A stretch of 64,000 bases of DNA from Paracentrotus lividus. Its lineage: Eukaryota; Echinodermata; Echinoidea; Camarodonta; Echinidae. Made by a program: the position numbers and the translations under genes. The stretch lies in NCBI GenBank assembly GCA_940671915.1, contig CALNVZ010002974.1, positions 38,851,854 through 38,915,853 of the forward strand, read 5' to 3'. How positions within the stretch are numbered: position 1 is the stretch's first letter; each line of letters starts with the position of its first letter. The notes under the pieces were generated by a model. That model worked only from the letters and a program-made list of their open reading frames with translations, had not been told where the DNA came from and searched no databases. Shown here piece by piece: positions 10,448 through 23,400 of this stretch.

Positions 10448-13400
10448 CTTCACTGCAACTATTGATCTAAGTAATTCTTTCTTCCTTCTTAGAGGCTAGC
10501 CTCAAATCCACTGAAAGTATTTACTTCAGGGGGCAGTGCAAACAAGGAGCACAAAGAGAATGCTGTTTTTAATCATCTTAAACTTGCTTCTACATTCAGG
10601 CATAAACTTTGTTTGCTCTTTTACTTTTCCCTAACGTTTGCTACTGTGCATAGGCCTATCTGTGGGTAATTTGATCTCAAAAATACGATGGCAAGCTATT
10701 GGACACTGTTAGAGCATCCTATAAGAGAAAAACATATTTATAAAATACATGTTTACTCCTCAATATTAACCATTTCTGGCATTTTAGGGCCTAAATTACA
10801 GTCTCATTTCGTTGTTTCCAATTACTGATGTGTATTAATTTTCTTTCACCAGGTAAAAAAAGGAAAAATACAAACAAAGAGGACTAAAAATGCTTTACTT
10901 TCAACTTCATATAAAAGTATAAATATGTGCTAGAAATGTGGAGACTATTCCTTGAAGATTAATTGTTTCAATAGAATTATATGTACAATGTTTTTCATAA
11001 AGAATATGATATGATATTGATATGTTTACCCTTCTCACCCCCCCCCCCAAAAAAAAGGGGGGGCGAAGCTTAAAAGAAAATGTTCATCTGCCACGCAATA
11101 CCCATTTAATATGTTGGGGCTATTTTCAGGGGGTGTGTACATGTATAGGGCAAGTCCAAGCTATTTTGCATTGGTAACACATGGTACATCACAGGGAAAC
11201 ACATGCATTTTTTTCTGCAAATCCTTTGATGAAAACCCAGTCCTTGGGTACATTTTAGAAGGTACAAATGACCTTTATTTAAAACATGGTTTACAATTAG
11301 AATTAATCATTTGTGTTATTGTAATCTATTTGTCGGTAACACATGGGACCGGAAAATTGTCTTTTTTAAACTTTGACTTTGTGCAAAAAAAACTCTGAAA
11401 TTTAAAAGCATATTAAAACTTCAAAGTTCTATCCTCTATAGCATTTTATTTTGTTAACATGTTATGTACAAATTTTTTGGGGAAGTTTTGTTACTAAAAT
11501 CGGGCCTTATCATGCACAAAATAACTAAATAATTATTTCTGAAACCATTTCCACGGTTGTATTTGTGTTGTTTTTATTTCATAAGGAATTTGTTTTGAAA
11601 CATTATCGATGGTCACTTCTCGTGGTGAAGAATAAGTTTCGCTTCTAAAATTGGGCAGTTATAACTCAATAACTAAATAATTAATTCTGCAGTTGTATTT
11701 GTTCCGTATTTTTTGTATGATAGAACAGGGTTAAGGACTAGCGGTCTGAAAAGCATATTAGAGATGAAAGAAGCTAATTCCAGAGACGAGGAGCTAGTGA
11801 TTGAAAGGAATTGAAACCAGCAGAAACTTACTACATGTACATTCAATATAACTTTCCCAATTTGGATCACCTTTGGATATCACAATTTACAGGTTGAAGG
11901 TATACACAACCAATGATATGTAAATATAAGTTGTCAACATATCTGTAAGGCAAAGGTCAATGAACTTGATCCTGAACCATGAACTATAGTTCTTGTCAGT
12001 CAAAACATTAGTAGTTATATGACTTTTATCTCTCAGTTTGGCATCTTATTGGGCATTTCTGAAGCTGGTTCCCAGGGAGGAAACTTCTAGATCAAGGCAT
12101 CAAGTGCAATGACCTCTGACTCTGACCTTTGGCCTTTTGATTCATCCTCTGTGAATTAATTCTCATCTCTATAAATCTGAAGTTCCTAACAAAATGCATT
12201 ATCATTGGACAATCCAAACAGAAGTTATAAGGGATAATACAAAATAAAAATATTAAAACACTATAAGATTCCTTAAAAATGTGTTGATTGCAACAATAAT
12301 GATAATAATAATTATAATAAAGATGATTATAGCAATATTCTAGATAAAGATGATTGTTTAACATCGTTACACAAAGAAACAAGAGAATAGATTTGAGAGA
12401 AAATTAGTTCTTATTTCAGATTGAAGTGCTCTTCATAGCCTTTGTAAACAATGTTCCATGTGTTACGAATGTAATTAAAAATGTTGTGAATTACATGTAG
12501 ATACATTGTAGATCTAATCAAATTTTGATTTTATGCTTCAGACATACCCCAGTGCAAATTAGAACTTTTGAAAGTTTCAGCCACATTAAATTTTGCATTT
12601 GCGAGTAATGATATTAAATTTCCCTAAAAAGGAACACTTGGGACATGTCAAATTTGGAACATCCATAACTTGCATATATAATTAGCTAGTAAACTGAAAA
12701 TTATCACACACAATATTTATCCCCTGGATTCTAAGTCCCCTCACTACATGTAGATAGTAATGACCACCGAAAACAATTGAAATGTATCAAAATTTAGTAC
12801 ATTTTTAAGTGCCCGCGTGTTTGCATGATTTTAATTCATGCAAATTCATTAATTAATTACAGCTTTTTAATGTTTTGTGCATTTCATGAAATTTCAATTT
12901 TTGCTTTTGCTTTGTATAGAAGAACCCATTTGCACAAATCTGAAAAATAAGCATCTTAGGAACAATAACTTGGTCTTGCCCTATAGCAATCGGATTATTC
13001 TTTGAGTAATTTTAGTTCTAGTGTAAGGTCTCTTGCCTAAGGGAAGGGTCAAAATAAAATGTTTTTGTGGTTCAAAGTAAATTTCCTCTTTTTATTAGAT
13101 GGAAATTGCAATTTTCTCAAAAAAAATACGATAGAATCTAAGGGAAGCCACGAATCAAAATGAAATCAAAACAACCATATATTTTTTTCAACCATGTGAA
13201 ATAGTCGCAGATTCAGCCTTACATCTCAAATTGAACTGGCCATAACAACCTAATACAGCCGCTATTTTCTCAAGACAATAACAAAAAAAAAAATGGTTTC
13301 AGGGTTTCTTTGATTTCTTTTAGCAGTAACAAAATATAATATGCTTCAGTTTCACACCAATTTACTTGTAACTTCAAACATTTCCCCGAGACAATAGACC

Positions 13401-14700
13401 TATATTCCTGTACTGATATTGATATATTGTTTTATGCTTCAATGTACAGAATGTCAGAATATGAGAAAGTAAAAGTCAAATGTTGCAAAAATTTATGCAG
13501 TTGGTCATATTCAAACCAAGTTTATTGGATTATTGAAAAAGTAGAATATCCCTTCAATAATAATCCAATAAATGTGAAACATTGTATAGACATTTAGACA
13601 CAAATAAAATATAGGGCTGCATTGCTTGTTTGTATTTTGAAGTATAAATCTATTAATTATTATCATTTATGCAAATTAAGTGTATAGTTTCTAATGAATA
13701 CTTATGTATTCTTGTCTTTATTCTTTTAAATATTCATTTTCACATTTTTAATTTTAAATGAGTTTATCCCTTGAAATTCACAGAATATGATTATTTCTAT
13801 TGTATAACCACTTTGCATCCCTAAATAGTGAAATTAGTACCAAAACTATTTAAATTCAATTTTTTTTACTTTAGTTAGCCAAAACGCCCTCTAGTGGTGA
13901 AATTGCATTTTCTTATTTCAGAGAATAAAGTGCCCCATTTGGCAACTTTGAACATTTTAAATAGATTAATGAACAATGAATGAAACATAAACATATTTGT
14001 ACCAGTCTCCATCATCAAACTGTGGTTTTAGAGAGTCAAAAGGATTTAATTCAAATTTTGTGCATTTTTCAATATTTTTCTTTATTAAACTGTATATAGT
14101 GCCCCCATATGGTGACCTTGAGAAATTTTTCTTGTACCAAGTTGTAGAGCTTGAGTTGCTCTATCTTCATGCCAAATATGAAAGTAATCGGTCAAATAAT
14201 AAAAAAATTAATGTACCCCCCCCCTTGGGCCAATGAACCATCAAAAACCTTGGTCTTGATAGGGTAAACGAAAATTCCCCAAATGCACGGCATATTTGAA
14301 GTTGGCAGCGGATGCCAGCAGTCATGGATGTTTTATAGTTGGTTAAATTGGCAAGACCCATCCCCAGTCAGAATAGACATTATTCAATCTTCAAATAGAA
14401 AAATATGTCAGGTAACACAAGGGACAGGTAACATATTTTCCCTAATTATTCCCATAATTTTTCATTAAACAATTGGTGTAGTAAAGGATAGCAACATCAT
14501 TTCTTTAAAAAATCTCTCTGATAAAACAAAAGAAACATAATACAAACACACAAAAAATTGAGCCAAATATAGCTGGCATTGATGTCTAACTATGCATAAA
14601 GACACCAAATTTGGAAAGGACATTATACAGATTTGGTACCCAGTTTTGGTTAATGGTCACGAAAAATCAAATTTACTGTTCAGTTTTTTAAACAATCACA
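10448..14700. other. No gene seen; AT-rich with scattered repeats
   Basis: No exon could be supported. The stretch holds a C9A8G7-type run (11037-11067) and recurring phrases such as 'GAATGTCAGAATATG...AAATGTTGCAAAA' (13447-13490), shared with the foldback element at 14.7-15.7 kb. The 95-codon frame at 11111-11398 has no recognisable features. Confidence 0.5.
13885..13897 (-). promoter_or_regulatory. CTCF-like core motif
   Basis: CGCCCTCTAGTGG reads CCACTAGAGGGCG on the minus strand, matching the vertebrate CTCF core. It lies in repeat-like DNA, so it may simply be part of a mobile element end. Binding is not shown. Confidence 0.25.
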
Positions 14701-14718
14701 TTGCAGTAGTCGATTCTG

Positions 14719-15745
14719 ATTATATAAACCCCTCCCAAAAAAGTTCCGCAAATCGACTTTGGGCCATGATACTTTTCAGGTGAGCTTTACTTATTCCTGA
14801 TAATCAAACTATTGGAAAGATAATTTATTCCCTATTTTATTGATATCAAATCAAGTTCTTGTAGTGATTGTGTCACGCTTCAATGCATAGAATGTCAGAA
14901 TATGGAGAAAAGAGTCATCAAATGTTGCAAAATGCAGTTTTATTGATGAAATTGAATTCCAAACTTGAATTTAAGCCCTGTTGTATTTAGGGATATTTTA
15001 TCATTGTTTGAATTTTATACCATTGTCAAGTTCATTTATTCCTCTTTTCAATGATACCCTAATTGTAACATTATTATTGTTCTTGTATGTACAGAACACC
15101 TGAAAGTTAGGACAAGTCATAAGTCAAATGTTGCAAATTGAATGCTATTATGCCTATTATTGTCTATTGCAAGATACTCAATTTGAGCAATGACAATGCA
15201 TTTCGCAACTTTTTGCCTTTTACTTTGCATTGTATTAAAGAATTATGTGCATTCAAACATGATGTTACCATTGCAAATAGGGTATCAGTAAAAGAAGAAT
15301 AAATGAATTTTTCCATGCTAAAAAAAGAAAGATAATAATTAAAACCCATATTAAAATGTATCAAGGTTCAAAACAGAACATTTAAACTGAACGTTATCTT
15401 TGAGATTGCATTCAGGTTGTATTCAGGGACTCAGCCATGACCTCACCATGACAAATTAGGTATCAATAAAAATATGAACAAATGAACGTGCGACAATGGT
15501 ATAAAATTCAATAAAATTATAAAATACCCCAAAAGTTATGACGGTCTAAATTTGAGTCGCTGAACTTCAATGTGATAATAAAGTGCATTGAAGCATGACA
15601 CAATCATTACAAATATGATATCAATAAAAAGGGGAATAAATTATCTTCCCAATAGTCTGATTATCAGGAATAACTAAGCATACCTGAAAATTATCATGGC
15701 CCAAAGTCGATTTGCGGAACTTTTTGGAGGGTTTATATAAAAAAG
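14719..15745. mobile_element. 1-kb foldback element
   Basis: The left arm starts TATATAAACCCCTCCCAAAA followed by AGTTCCGCAAATCGACTTTG. The right arm ends with the reverse complement of the same words at 15700-15740. Internal words also mirror, for example ATAATTTATTCCC with GGGAATAAATTAT, and ATTTTATACCATTGTC with GACAATGGTATAAAAT. The symmetry centre is near 15230. There is no coding content, and the target duplication was not resolved. Confidence 0.8.
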
Positions 15746-15902
15746 AAGTCAAGCTGAATGATTGCTAATAACAAGGATGCGCAGGCTCAAAATTAAAAAA
15801 AAAAAATATGAGAGTAATTTTGCCCTAAAATGTCATTGCATGAAATGGTCAATTTTAGAAATAGATTGTATTTCAATATTATTTTCGCATCGTAGTTACT
15901 CT

Positions 15903-16365
15903 TTTAAAGGTAGTGTCATCCTTTTTCACAAATTTCGAAAACTAATGCAACTTGGCATAACTTTAAATATGATCAACCTACATGTATACTGTCTATTCAA
16001 TCTTACTGTCATAGGTTGCCTAGATCAGTAATATAAAATGAAAATGACTACCAATCTTGACCATCTCTCCATCAACGTCGTTGATATTACAGCGCGTGCA
16101 GCACGGAAAACACACAGCAATATCACACGGCGCATCAGCGTGCATTGTTATCTGCGGTAACGGTCAGCGGTTCGCACCGTACGGTATATTTTTCGAGGTT
16201 CGAAAAATAGTGAATTTTGATAATCGCAATATAATGACAAACATACACAATTGAGCTTAATCATGTCGTGGGAAGATATAGTCATTGGTATACTACTATA
16301 TCCTCTCAAAAAACTAGAAATTTAATATTTTTGCCTGCCAAAGGCTGAACTACCTTTAAAGCAGG
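15903..16365. mobile_element. Probable MITE with TTTAAAGGTAGT ends
   Basis: TTTAAAGGTAGT near 15904 faces ACTACCTTTAAA near 16352. Between them is a short CpG-rich core (16075-16190) that contrasts with the AT-rich surroundings. Only the outer 12 bp clearly match, so the boundaries are approximate. Confidence 0.45.
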
Positions 16366-18450
16366 CCTGATAGCTTGCCATCATAGATTTGAGATTACAT
16401 TACCTATATTTCTTTTTTTTTTTTAATGGTGCACAGAAGGCTTTTCTCGATTGACGTCCGTTATGTTTTTGTTATTCTCTTTTTTTTTAACATAATAATA
16501 AGTTTTTTTGAAGAGCTTCATTCCAATTTTATTATGTTCATCTTTAAAGCTTAATGCCCTCACTTGCCATAAGTATTGAAACTTTGCTGAAATTCATGCA
16601 CTTTGTCAATTTCACTAGTCGTTAATGTTGTTATATATTACATTTATGACGAGAGCATTAATGGCTCTTTATAATAATAATATATTCGAAAGAGGATAAT
16701 TTTCTTTTCTTTTTCATTCCTGAAGGCAGTAGAGGACCAGAATCAGCATATTCTTAAATAAGGGGCATAGAGTAACAAGGCCCCAAAAAGAGGGTCCGAT
16801 TATCAGTGAATAAAATCATGAAAAAATTTCAATTTCTCCGAAAACAATTTACAGTTTGCTTATACAAATAATGGCTATAAGAAGACAACCATCTTAAAGG
16901 TAAATAAGAAAGAATAAAATTTTTTTCATGTTGCTAAAGAGGATGCTACCAAATCGGACTTGGTCGTGAATATCCAATAAATGTAGTAGAAGTGTGAAAA
17001 TTTCAATCCTGTAGTAAACTGCATTTTGAATTAGATGTTATTGTGGATTAGTGGATAAACTTTATAAACAATCTTTGTTAAATTTCATTCGGGGGGGGGG
17101 GCTTTGTTCCTTTGTAGTCAAATGATTAAAATAATGTTCGTGTCATATACTGCTCTCAGGAATGAGAAGAAACGGGTCTCATCTTTAATGGTAAACATTC
17201 TTTGCGCATTTTTTATATACATTTAGATGTATATAAAGCTCATATCCTCATGAATGAAATGTATGTAGGCAAAAGACATGTAAGATTAGAAAATGCACAA
17301 AGTGTTAGCTTTGTTGTGGCAAGTGAGGGTATATGTTCTTGGTACAAGGAAGAAAATACTGCATGTAAAAAATTAATAATAATATAAGAATGTAAAATTA
17401 TATATGTATTTTTCGATGTCTTAAATTTCTCGTTCTATCAAAAGAGACTGAATCCAAAACAGTTTCATTACATTCTAATTACCTTAATTTTAATCATGTT
17501 TCCATCGGATTATAATTTATATTCTGATTTTCGCAGATATTGACCTCAGAACTTTGAATAAATTTTGTATAAATTTGATTTATTTTTAAGACTCTTAGAA
17601 TATTCTTGGATTTGCACCCTCTTTAGAATTAAATATTTGAACTGAAGAGTATCAGATTTTTGGAGACTTTTTTCTTTTTCAAAATTTGATATTTCACTTT
17701 TATTTAAACACCTTCAGAGGAGCATCTAAACTCATTTTTAGCTGCCTAAACTGTTAAATTAAGCAAAAATAACGTTGTATAGAGAAAATATATAGTTATG
17801 AGAGTTTTATTCCAAAGGGGATTAAATCAACAGATATAAAATTTGAAACATACATTAAAGAAAATAAAGATATAGCTAGATTTACTTTTAAAAATTTGTC
17901 ATAAAGATGGCATAAGGCCATGTGTTTTGACTCGCCACCCAAAACATGCAAAAAGGGTGGTTTTTGTTTACGCTTTTCCACATTTTGTTCAGTTATGTAT
18001 GATATCTTGGCTAAATAGAGGTATTATCATGAAATTGGTATTGTATGAAAGCTGAATGAAAGCTCTATCAGATCTGTCAATTTGAACGTACTCGCATTGG
18101 AAATCACAGCACGCGATAGAATACGATGAGGCAAGGTGGTTGAGGTGGGGGGGGGGGGGGGAGAGGAGGGGGTAGAGGTACACACAAAGTCTTATGGATT
18201 TCTCACCCTCCTGTGCATTAAAACATTATACCCATGAAATTATGGATATTTATTTTTTGTGCTGTGAGCTTTTAGGACTTTATAGCTTAGAGTCTCGTGC
18301 ATCTTTTGACACCACAGTTATAAAGTTCCAGGCATTAATGCACAGTTCCAAAATCGCAGTTAAATAGACGGTTAGAATGACAATTTCACCATTGACTGTG
18401 ATTATACATAAAGTAACTCAATACAGTCCTGTTGTAGGTATGAGGTACGT
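16366..18450. other. No gene seen
   Basis: AT-rich DNA with G-runs at about 17092-17101 and 18147-18160. No splice-bounded open frame or recognisable repeat end was found. Confidence 0.5.
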
Positions 18451-18454
18451 TAAA

Positions 18455-18625
18455 TACAGATAAGTACTTTCCAAAGTTAAAGCGCGGCCCGCTGCTGTGA
18501 ACGCGCACAGCGATTTTTAGGCAGGATATACCGTTTCACTAGTATTATTTCTTCTGACTAATTATAAAGCGCCGCTGTGCGGCGTTCACGCAGCGGCCGC
18601 GGCTTAACTTTGGGAAGTACCTAAC
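18455..18625. mobile_element. Short GC-ended MITE
   Basis: AAGTACTTTCCAAAGTTAAA plus GCGCGGCC at the left faces the reverse complement GGCCGCGGCTTAACTTTGGG then AAGTACCT at the right. Inner arms also pair (GAACGCGCACAGCG with CGCTGTGCGGCGTTC). About 170 bp; no coding content. Confidence 0.7.
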
Positions 18626-20600
18626 TCAACAACTATTTGAGATAGGGGCTAAAACTTTGTGAGCGTCTTCATCATAATATAGCCCGCCTACATACAATTT
18701 TTTATAAACTTTGGCCCCACCATGGCCGAAGATCTTGAGGAGGGGCAGCCAGGTTGACCAATATTTGGGCCCTTATACGGTTAAGAATTTTTTTATTAAA
18801 TGAAGAAACCCCCTACAACAATACTTTTCTCAAGGAAATTTTAGACATTCAAATAGTGAGCAATTCGACCTGGATCAAAGGGAAAAAAAAATTGGGGGTG
18901 CAGAAAAAAAAAAATTAGGCGGCCCCAAAAAAATTATATATCAAAAATATGTACTATCACCCTACATTGTAGTGAATTGCATTTTTGAAATCTACAGACA
19001 TTTCCTTTCAGAAGATGTATACTTTTGTAGGTGTAGAGTTAATACTTCAAAAGTTATGACACTTGATCCTGACAGTGCATGATTTTTAGATTTAGGTGGT
19101 GTTCAACAAAAGTGCCAGTTCAAAACGCTAATGGCCATAAAGCTAGCAATATAGTCATGTTGTGTACCAAAGTTGAATCATATGGTATACAGGCATAAAC
19201 ACAAATTTCTCCAAGTTTAACATGATGGGATAACAGTTCGACATATTGCTGGTTTTCTTTCTGGAAGAGTTTAATATATAGAACTAAAGGAAAGGATTAA
19301 AGAGTTTTAGTCTACAATAGCAAACAAATGGTGTTAGGGTCTTGAGCACAATCAACAGAGGATAATCCAGGCAACAAATATAGCTTCCATTCAGGGATAA
19401 GTACCTGAAAGTTACACTTTACACTGAAACACCTACATGTAACAAAGGCTACAGAAAAGGTATTTTTTGTGGGCAATTACTGTGTGTAGGGAAGAATAGC
19501 TGAACTAATTACTATGAAGTTTACATACTTAAAATACAAAGTCCTCTTCAAGTTACTTTTGATATTTTGTAACTAACTTTCGGCTTTCCCTCCTTTTTTG
19601 GGGAGAAGTTCTAAAGTTTTTTCCAAGAATATTTTCTTAACTGACCATACATGTTTTTGTTGTTTAGGTATACCATCACATGGATAAGAGAGAAACAATT
19701 CATGCAGTGTATGTACATTGCATTTAGCACATATGGTTAAGACTGTAGACAAACAATTACATGTTAAGTTTCTCATCTAACTACCTTTTGGAATGAAATA
19801 AACCTGGCACTGACAAGGCATTCACCTTCCTATTACATATGTCAGTTGATTGATGTGGGAGGAAAATCAGGATAAAAGCAGGTATAGCCTTTCTCAATAA
19901 ATTCACTTCAATGCTTGAAACTTGAGGTACCTGTATACATTCTAGAGCTCTTCACAAGACAGGTCATTTCTCTACTGAAAAAGGTGAGAATTTATTCTTT
20001 TGTTTCATTATATATGTTTGGTTGTATTAAAAATATTCAAAATTTCTAGGAGAAAATACTAGATTTTTTAAAAATACGATGAATTGGTGGTCAAATCTGG
20101 AAACTGAATTCATTAGTTTATTTTTGTATGTTATTAAATGATATGTAACTAGTAACAAGTGAAGTAATATCAAACACTTAATAAGTTTTTAGATTTTTTA
20201 TATAAATATCTTTAATAATATATAATTCATAAATCATATCATTTAATCACTAAAAGTCCAATTCTTATTAAAAGCAACATATTTTTTATTCCTTTTGTTT
20301 AGGTTCTTCTTAGATGATTAATAGAAAAAAAGGAAACCAAACCAAACCATCATGGCCACAAGCACAAAATATTTCATGGTGGATTTGAAGAGATGGCAAC
20401 AAACTTCATATTCATAGAATAAAAAACAATGGATCTGTACGCTTTGCCATACAAGGAATTATTCCCCTATCAACCAATGAAACGCATATCAAGGAGGTGT
20501 GGTCAATTGGAATTTTGTATAAAGTTAACAAATAGTTCTTGATCATTGTTGTCAAAATGATTGATATAAAATTGAATAATTCCATATCGTCTCTCTCTAT
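18626..20600. other. Mostly no gene seen
   Basis: No supported exon. A short frame at 20429-20545 (MDLYALPYKELFPYQP...) and an overlapping one (NGSVRFAIQGIIPLST...) lie upstream of the plus-strand uncharacterised gene and could be an early exon, but neither has clear splice sites. Confidence 0.35.
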
Positions 20601-20604
20601 ACAG

Positions 20605-20780
20605 TCTGTGTTAAATATAATGTTACAAGTGGATTTTTTTGGTGACCTGTATAAAGATTAATCACAACCTGGTATTGTTATTATATTTTTTCTAAAGCTG
20701 GAAATCAGATTTCTTCTACAATATTTCATCACATTTGTCCTGTACTTTTTTGAGATGTAGGCCTACATGTAACTAGTTAT
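20605..20780 (+). repeat. Dispersed repeat, copy 1 (pair with 23212-23396)
   Basis: TACAGTCTGTGTTAAATATA, then TGTTACAAGTGG, CCTGGTATTG and AGATTTCTTCTAC recur in the same order and orientation at 23214-23396. The pair looks like two copies of one mobile element, with a TACAGTCTGTGT start. Confidence 0.65.
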
Positions 20781-20787
20781 CTACAAT

Positions 20788-20820
20788 CAATTTTCTTTCT
20801 TTCTTTCTTTCTTTTTTTTA
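20788..20820 (+). repeat. (TTTC)n microsatellite
   Basis: TTTCTTTCTTTCTTTC tract running into T8. It serves as the pyrimidine tract of the exon acceptor at 20823. Confidence 0.85.
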
Positions 20821-20823
20821 TAG

Positions 20824-21000
20824 GTCAAAACTATTCATCCTGATTATGGTGCCATGGATAAACAGTTCAACCTAAAAGATTTCCAATTCAAGAAGAATAA
20901 ACTCTCTTCAATGATGGAAACCTTCCTTGACAATGGGACAAATTTGTAAATCGATATAATCAACTCTTCCCTAGTAACACTGTATCTAGCACTTCTAAAG
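20824..21000 (+). pseudogene. Exon of uncharacterised gene, frame-shifted
   Basis: Acceptor ATAG|GTC follows a (TTTC)n tract and the donor is AAAG|GTGAGA. One frame reads VKTIHPDYGAMDKQFNLKDF then QFKKNKLSSMMETFLDNG, and hits a stop. One base over, the exon continues DKFVNRYNQLFPSNTVSS to the donor. Both parts look coding, which suggests a one-base indel near 20935. Confidence 0.45.
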
Positions 21001-21049
21001 GTGAGAATGATTATGTTTTATAAAGAATAATCATACTACTATTGATATT

Positions 21050-21106
21050 TCTACTTCTACTACTGCTGCTACTACTCCTACTACTACTACTAAGTACTAC
21101 TAGCAG
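21050..21106 (+). repeat. CTA/CTG trinucleotide microsatellite
   Basis: Imperfect (CTACTA)n with CTGCTGCTACTACT variants. Directly to its right, GGCGCGGATCCAAGAT at 21105 resembles the GTGGCGGATCCA end of a common element. Confidence 0.8.
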
Positions 21107-22262
21107 GCGCGGATCCAAGATTTCAGAGTAAAGAAGCTGGGGACATTAGTGGCCTTTATGTTGGGGCATTGGCCGATACTTTTTAAATGTTGTTCGCTAA
21201 TGACTTCTAAAAACTACTTCTACTACTACATAATGAATTAGATGCATTGTAGACATTTCATATCAGTGATCTGCAGTGATTTAAAGCATATTTTCCCCAT
21301 AAGATTACATGTATTTTGTAATACTTACTACATTGTAGGCCCATATTCATAAAACAATCGTAGGGCTACAATGTATTTATCACCTAATTGTGTGTTGTTT
21401 CCCTACTAATCAGTTCACAATTAGATTTGTAATTTTTTTATGAAAATATGTGTCTTTGATACAAAATAATAAACACTACTGCAAACTACTGAAATATCAT
21501 TATGGTAAAATTTCACACATTCTTGTCTGATTATACAATTCACATATATCGCTATCCTAAATTTCTATTTTAAGATGACACTCTTCAGGGGAGAGACCGT
21601 AGTACCTGACAACTGTATCCACTGATTCCTGCGAACTGGAGGCTATCAAATGAAACGAGTGAAATTTGGTACTACACATTCCTCTCAATCTTTTGTTGAT
21701 ACACTGTTACTAATGGTTTCAATTTTCTGTCCAGGATCAATATCGAATTATACTTTCACATGAAAATATGGCTACCTTAGTTGATAACTGATTAGAATTC
21801 AATAAGACGTTAAGATGAACTTTTCTGCTTTTACAGCTATTTCTAATGTGAAAAGTCTGAGCATTAAGTTAATATCCAATACAAACATGTTTATTGTAGG
21901 CCTGCACCAGAATGTAAAGAAATTAGAATAGTACTGGGGAAATGAGGGTCTATTCAAACAATAACAAATATTTGTATACATAATATATTAGGGCAAAACC
22001 TTTGAATGATATTTCTTATTTATCCATTCATTTATTTATTTAATAAAACATCTTTGTACAGGATTACAACGTCAGGATAGACAAGGTCCTGTTGAAATAT
22101 CAAAACATTAAAATAAAAATTATCAACACAGTTAAAGTACTAATGCTATGATCTACATGCAGCATAAAGTTATTGATATTTTTATGGTACTGTTTCTTCA
22201 AGACTTTTTATGGTCATAGAAAATTCATTACTCATTATTTTTATTATTTTCCAACATTTCAG

Positions 22263-22745
22263 GGAATGACACTACATCGAGATACCAGTATCTCTTCTCT
22301 CGAGTCCTCCGCCCCAGCGACTGGTACGCCCTCTGCATCAACCACATGTTCATGAGCTAAAGGTTGGCCTTCCAAAGGCATGGTTTGTGTTACAATACCC
22401 TAAATGTTCATATACCCAACCATCTTGCTGTCATATCATCAAAGAAGATTTGCTTGCTGGTCGCTACCCCCTTGAAACAATAGGGGTAACCATACCCGCA
22501 CAAGCCCTAGAAGAAATCAATCCTGGTTTCATAGTTCCTGTCATGGTTCATGCAGGATTAACAAATGACCAGGCACTGATGGTTGGTATGAACACAACCG
22601 CCTGCATAAGAATAGCAGGGCAATGACATTTGTAGGAGGATCTTCTCCTATTCAGGACAAAGCTAGTGGGTGATCCTGATAAAGGGTGACCCAAGAACAG
22701 AGGAAGAAGTGGCGGCAGTGCATGTCAGCAATACTAGGCCTCTCA
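22263..22745 (+). pseudogene. Exon of uncharacterised gene with Cys/His-rich stretch
   Basis: The segment is bounded by TTTCCAACATTTCAG and a GTAAGT donor at 22746. The main frame runs HVHELKVGLPKAWFVLQYPK, then CSYTQPSCCHIIKEDLLAGR, and on to VMVHAGLTNDQALMVGMN, stopping at 22626. The next 110 bp continue with coding-like phrases in other frames (AMTFVGGSSPIQDKASG; EEEVAAVHVSNTRPLS). No known domain was recognised. Confidence 0.45.
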
Positions 22746-22853
22746 GTAAGTAAACTCAAAAGTCATTGACAACAAAAAAGGAAAGGAAATTGTCTAATTT
22801 TACGATGCTTTATAAGTAATTTTGACAAAGAGAGCAACGTTCTATGTCTACAA

Positions 22854-22865
<12 letters not shown>

Positions 22866-22884
<19 letters not shown>

Positions 22885-23095
22885 TATATATAGTGATGTA
22901 TGTATCAAGTTCGGAAAAAAAGTGCTCTATGCTGTGAAAAGCAGAGCGTTATAGAATGTTTCTCACCTGCTGATGTGTCTCCTCAGGTAGAACCTGAGGT
23001 AGACACATGACACATCAGCAGGTGAGAAACATTCTATAATAATATATATTATATATATTATATATATATATATATATATATTATATTACACGCCT
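22866..23095 (+). repeat. Conserved small hairpin + 45-bp-arm hairpin + (TA)n
   Basis: An (A)n(TA)n tract is followed by AAAAGTGCTCTATGC...GCAGAGCGTTATA (22918-22952), which can fold as GCTCT/AGAGC. Next is an almost perfect hairpin at 22949-23038, whose arms start TTATAGAATGTTTCTCACCT and whose loop is about 2 nt. The right arm carries a duplicated ATGTGTC. A (TA)n tract follows (23039-23090). The head is shared with 50884-50914 but the hairpin sequence is not. Confidence 0.8.
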
Positions 23096-23212
23096 TTCGG
23101 GTAGCCTAGCTAAGCGGGTAATAGTAATATGATAATGCGCCTTGAGCACTCTACAGAGTGGATACGTGCGCAATACAATCACATTTTATTATTATTATTA
23201 TTATTATTATAT
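23087..23212 (+). repeat. SINE 3' end with ATT microsatellite tail
   Basis: The words GCGCCTTGAGCACTCTACAG, AGTGGATACGTGCGCAATAC and AATCACATTTT, followed by (ATT)n, are the typical 3' end of a tRNA-derived SINE with a simple-repeat tail. The tRNA-like head is missing here. Confidence 0.7.
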
Positions 23213-23400
23213 ATACAGTCTGTGTCAAATTAAATGGTACAAGTGGGAAACATTTTTTATAGTATGAAGATAAAATCACACCTGGTATATGTTTGGTATT
23301 TTCATAAAGCAGAAAATCTGACTTTCTTCTGCCTATTTTATTTATCACATTTGGTGCTGTAAGTTTTGAGATATGACTAGTTTTCTACAATCAGAAAAAT
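23213..23400 (+). repeat. Dispersed repeat, copy 2
   Basis: Same word order as 20605-20780 (TACAGTCTGTGTCAAATTAA, TGGTACAAGTGG, CACACCTGGTAT, ACTAGTTTTCTACAATCA). It begins right after the SINE tail. Confidence 0.65.

Noticed and set aside
11111-11398. 95-codon plus-strand open frame
   Set aside because: No splice sites, no recognisable motif, and internal repeats (ACACATGG) suggest repeat DNA.
16075-16190. CpG-rich patch considered as a promoter
   Set aside because: It lies between inverted TTTAAAGGTAGT ends, so it is more simply the core of a miniature element.
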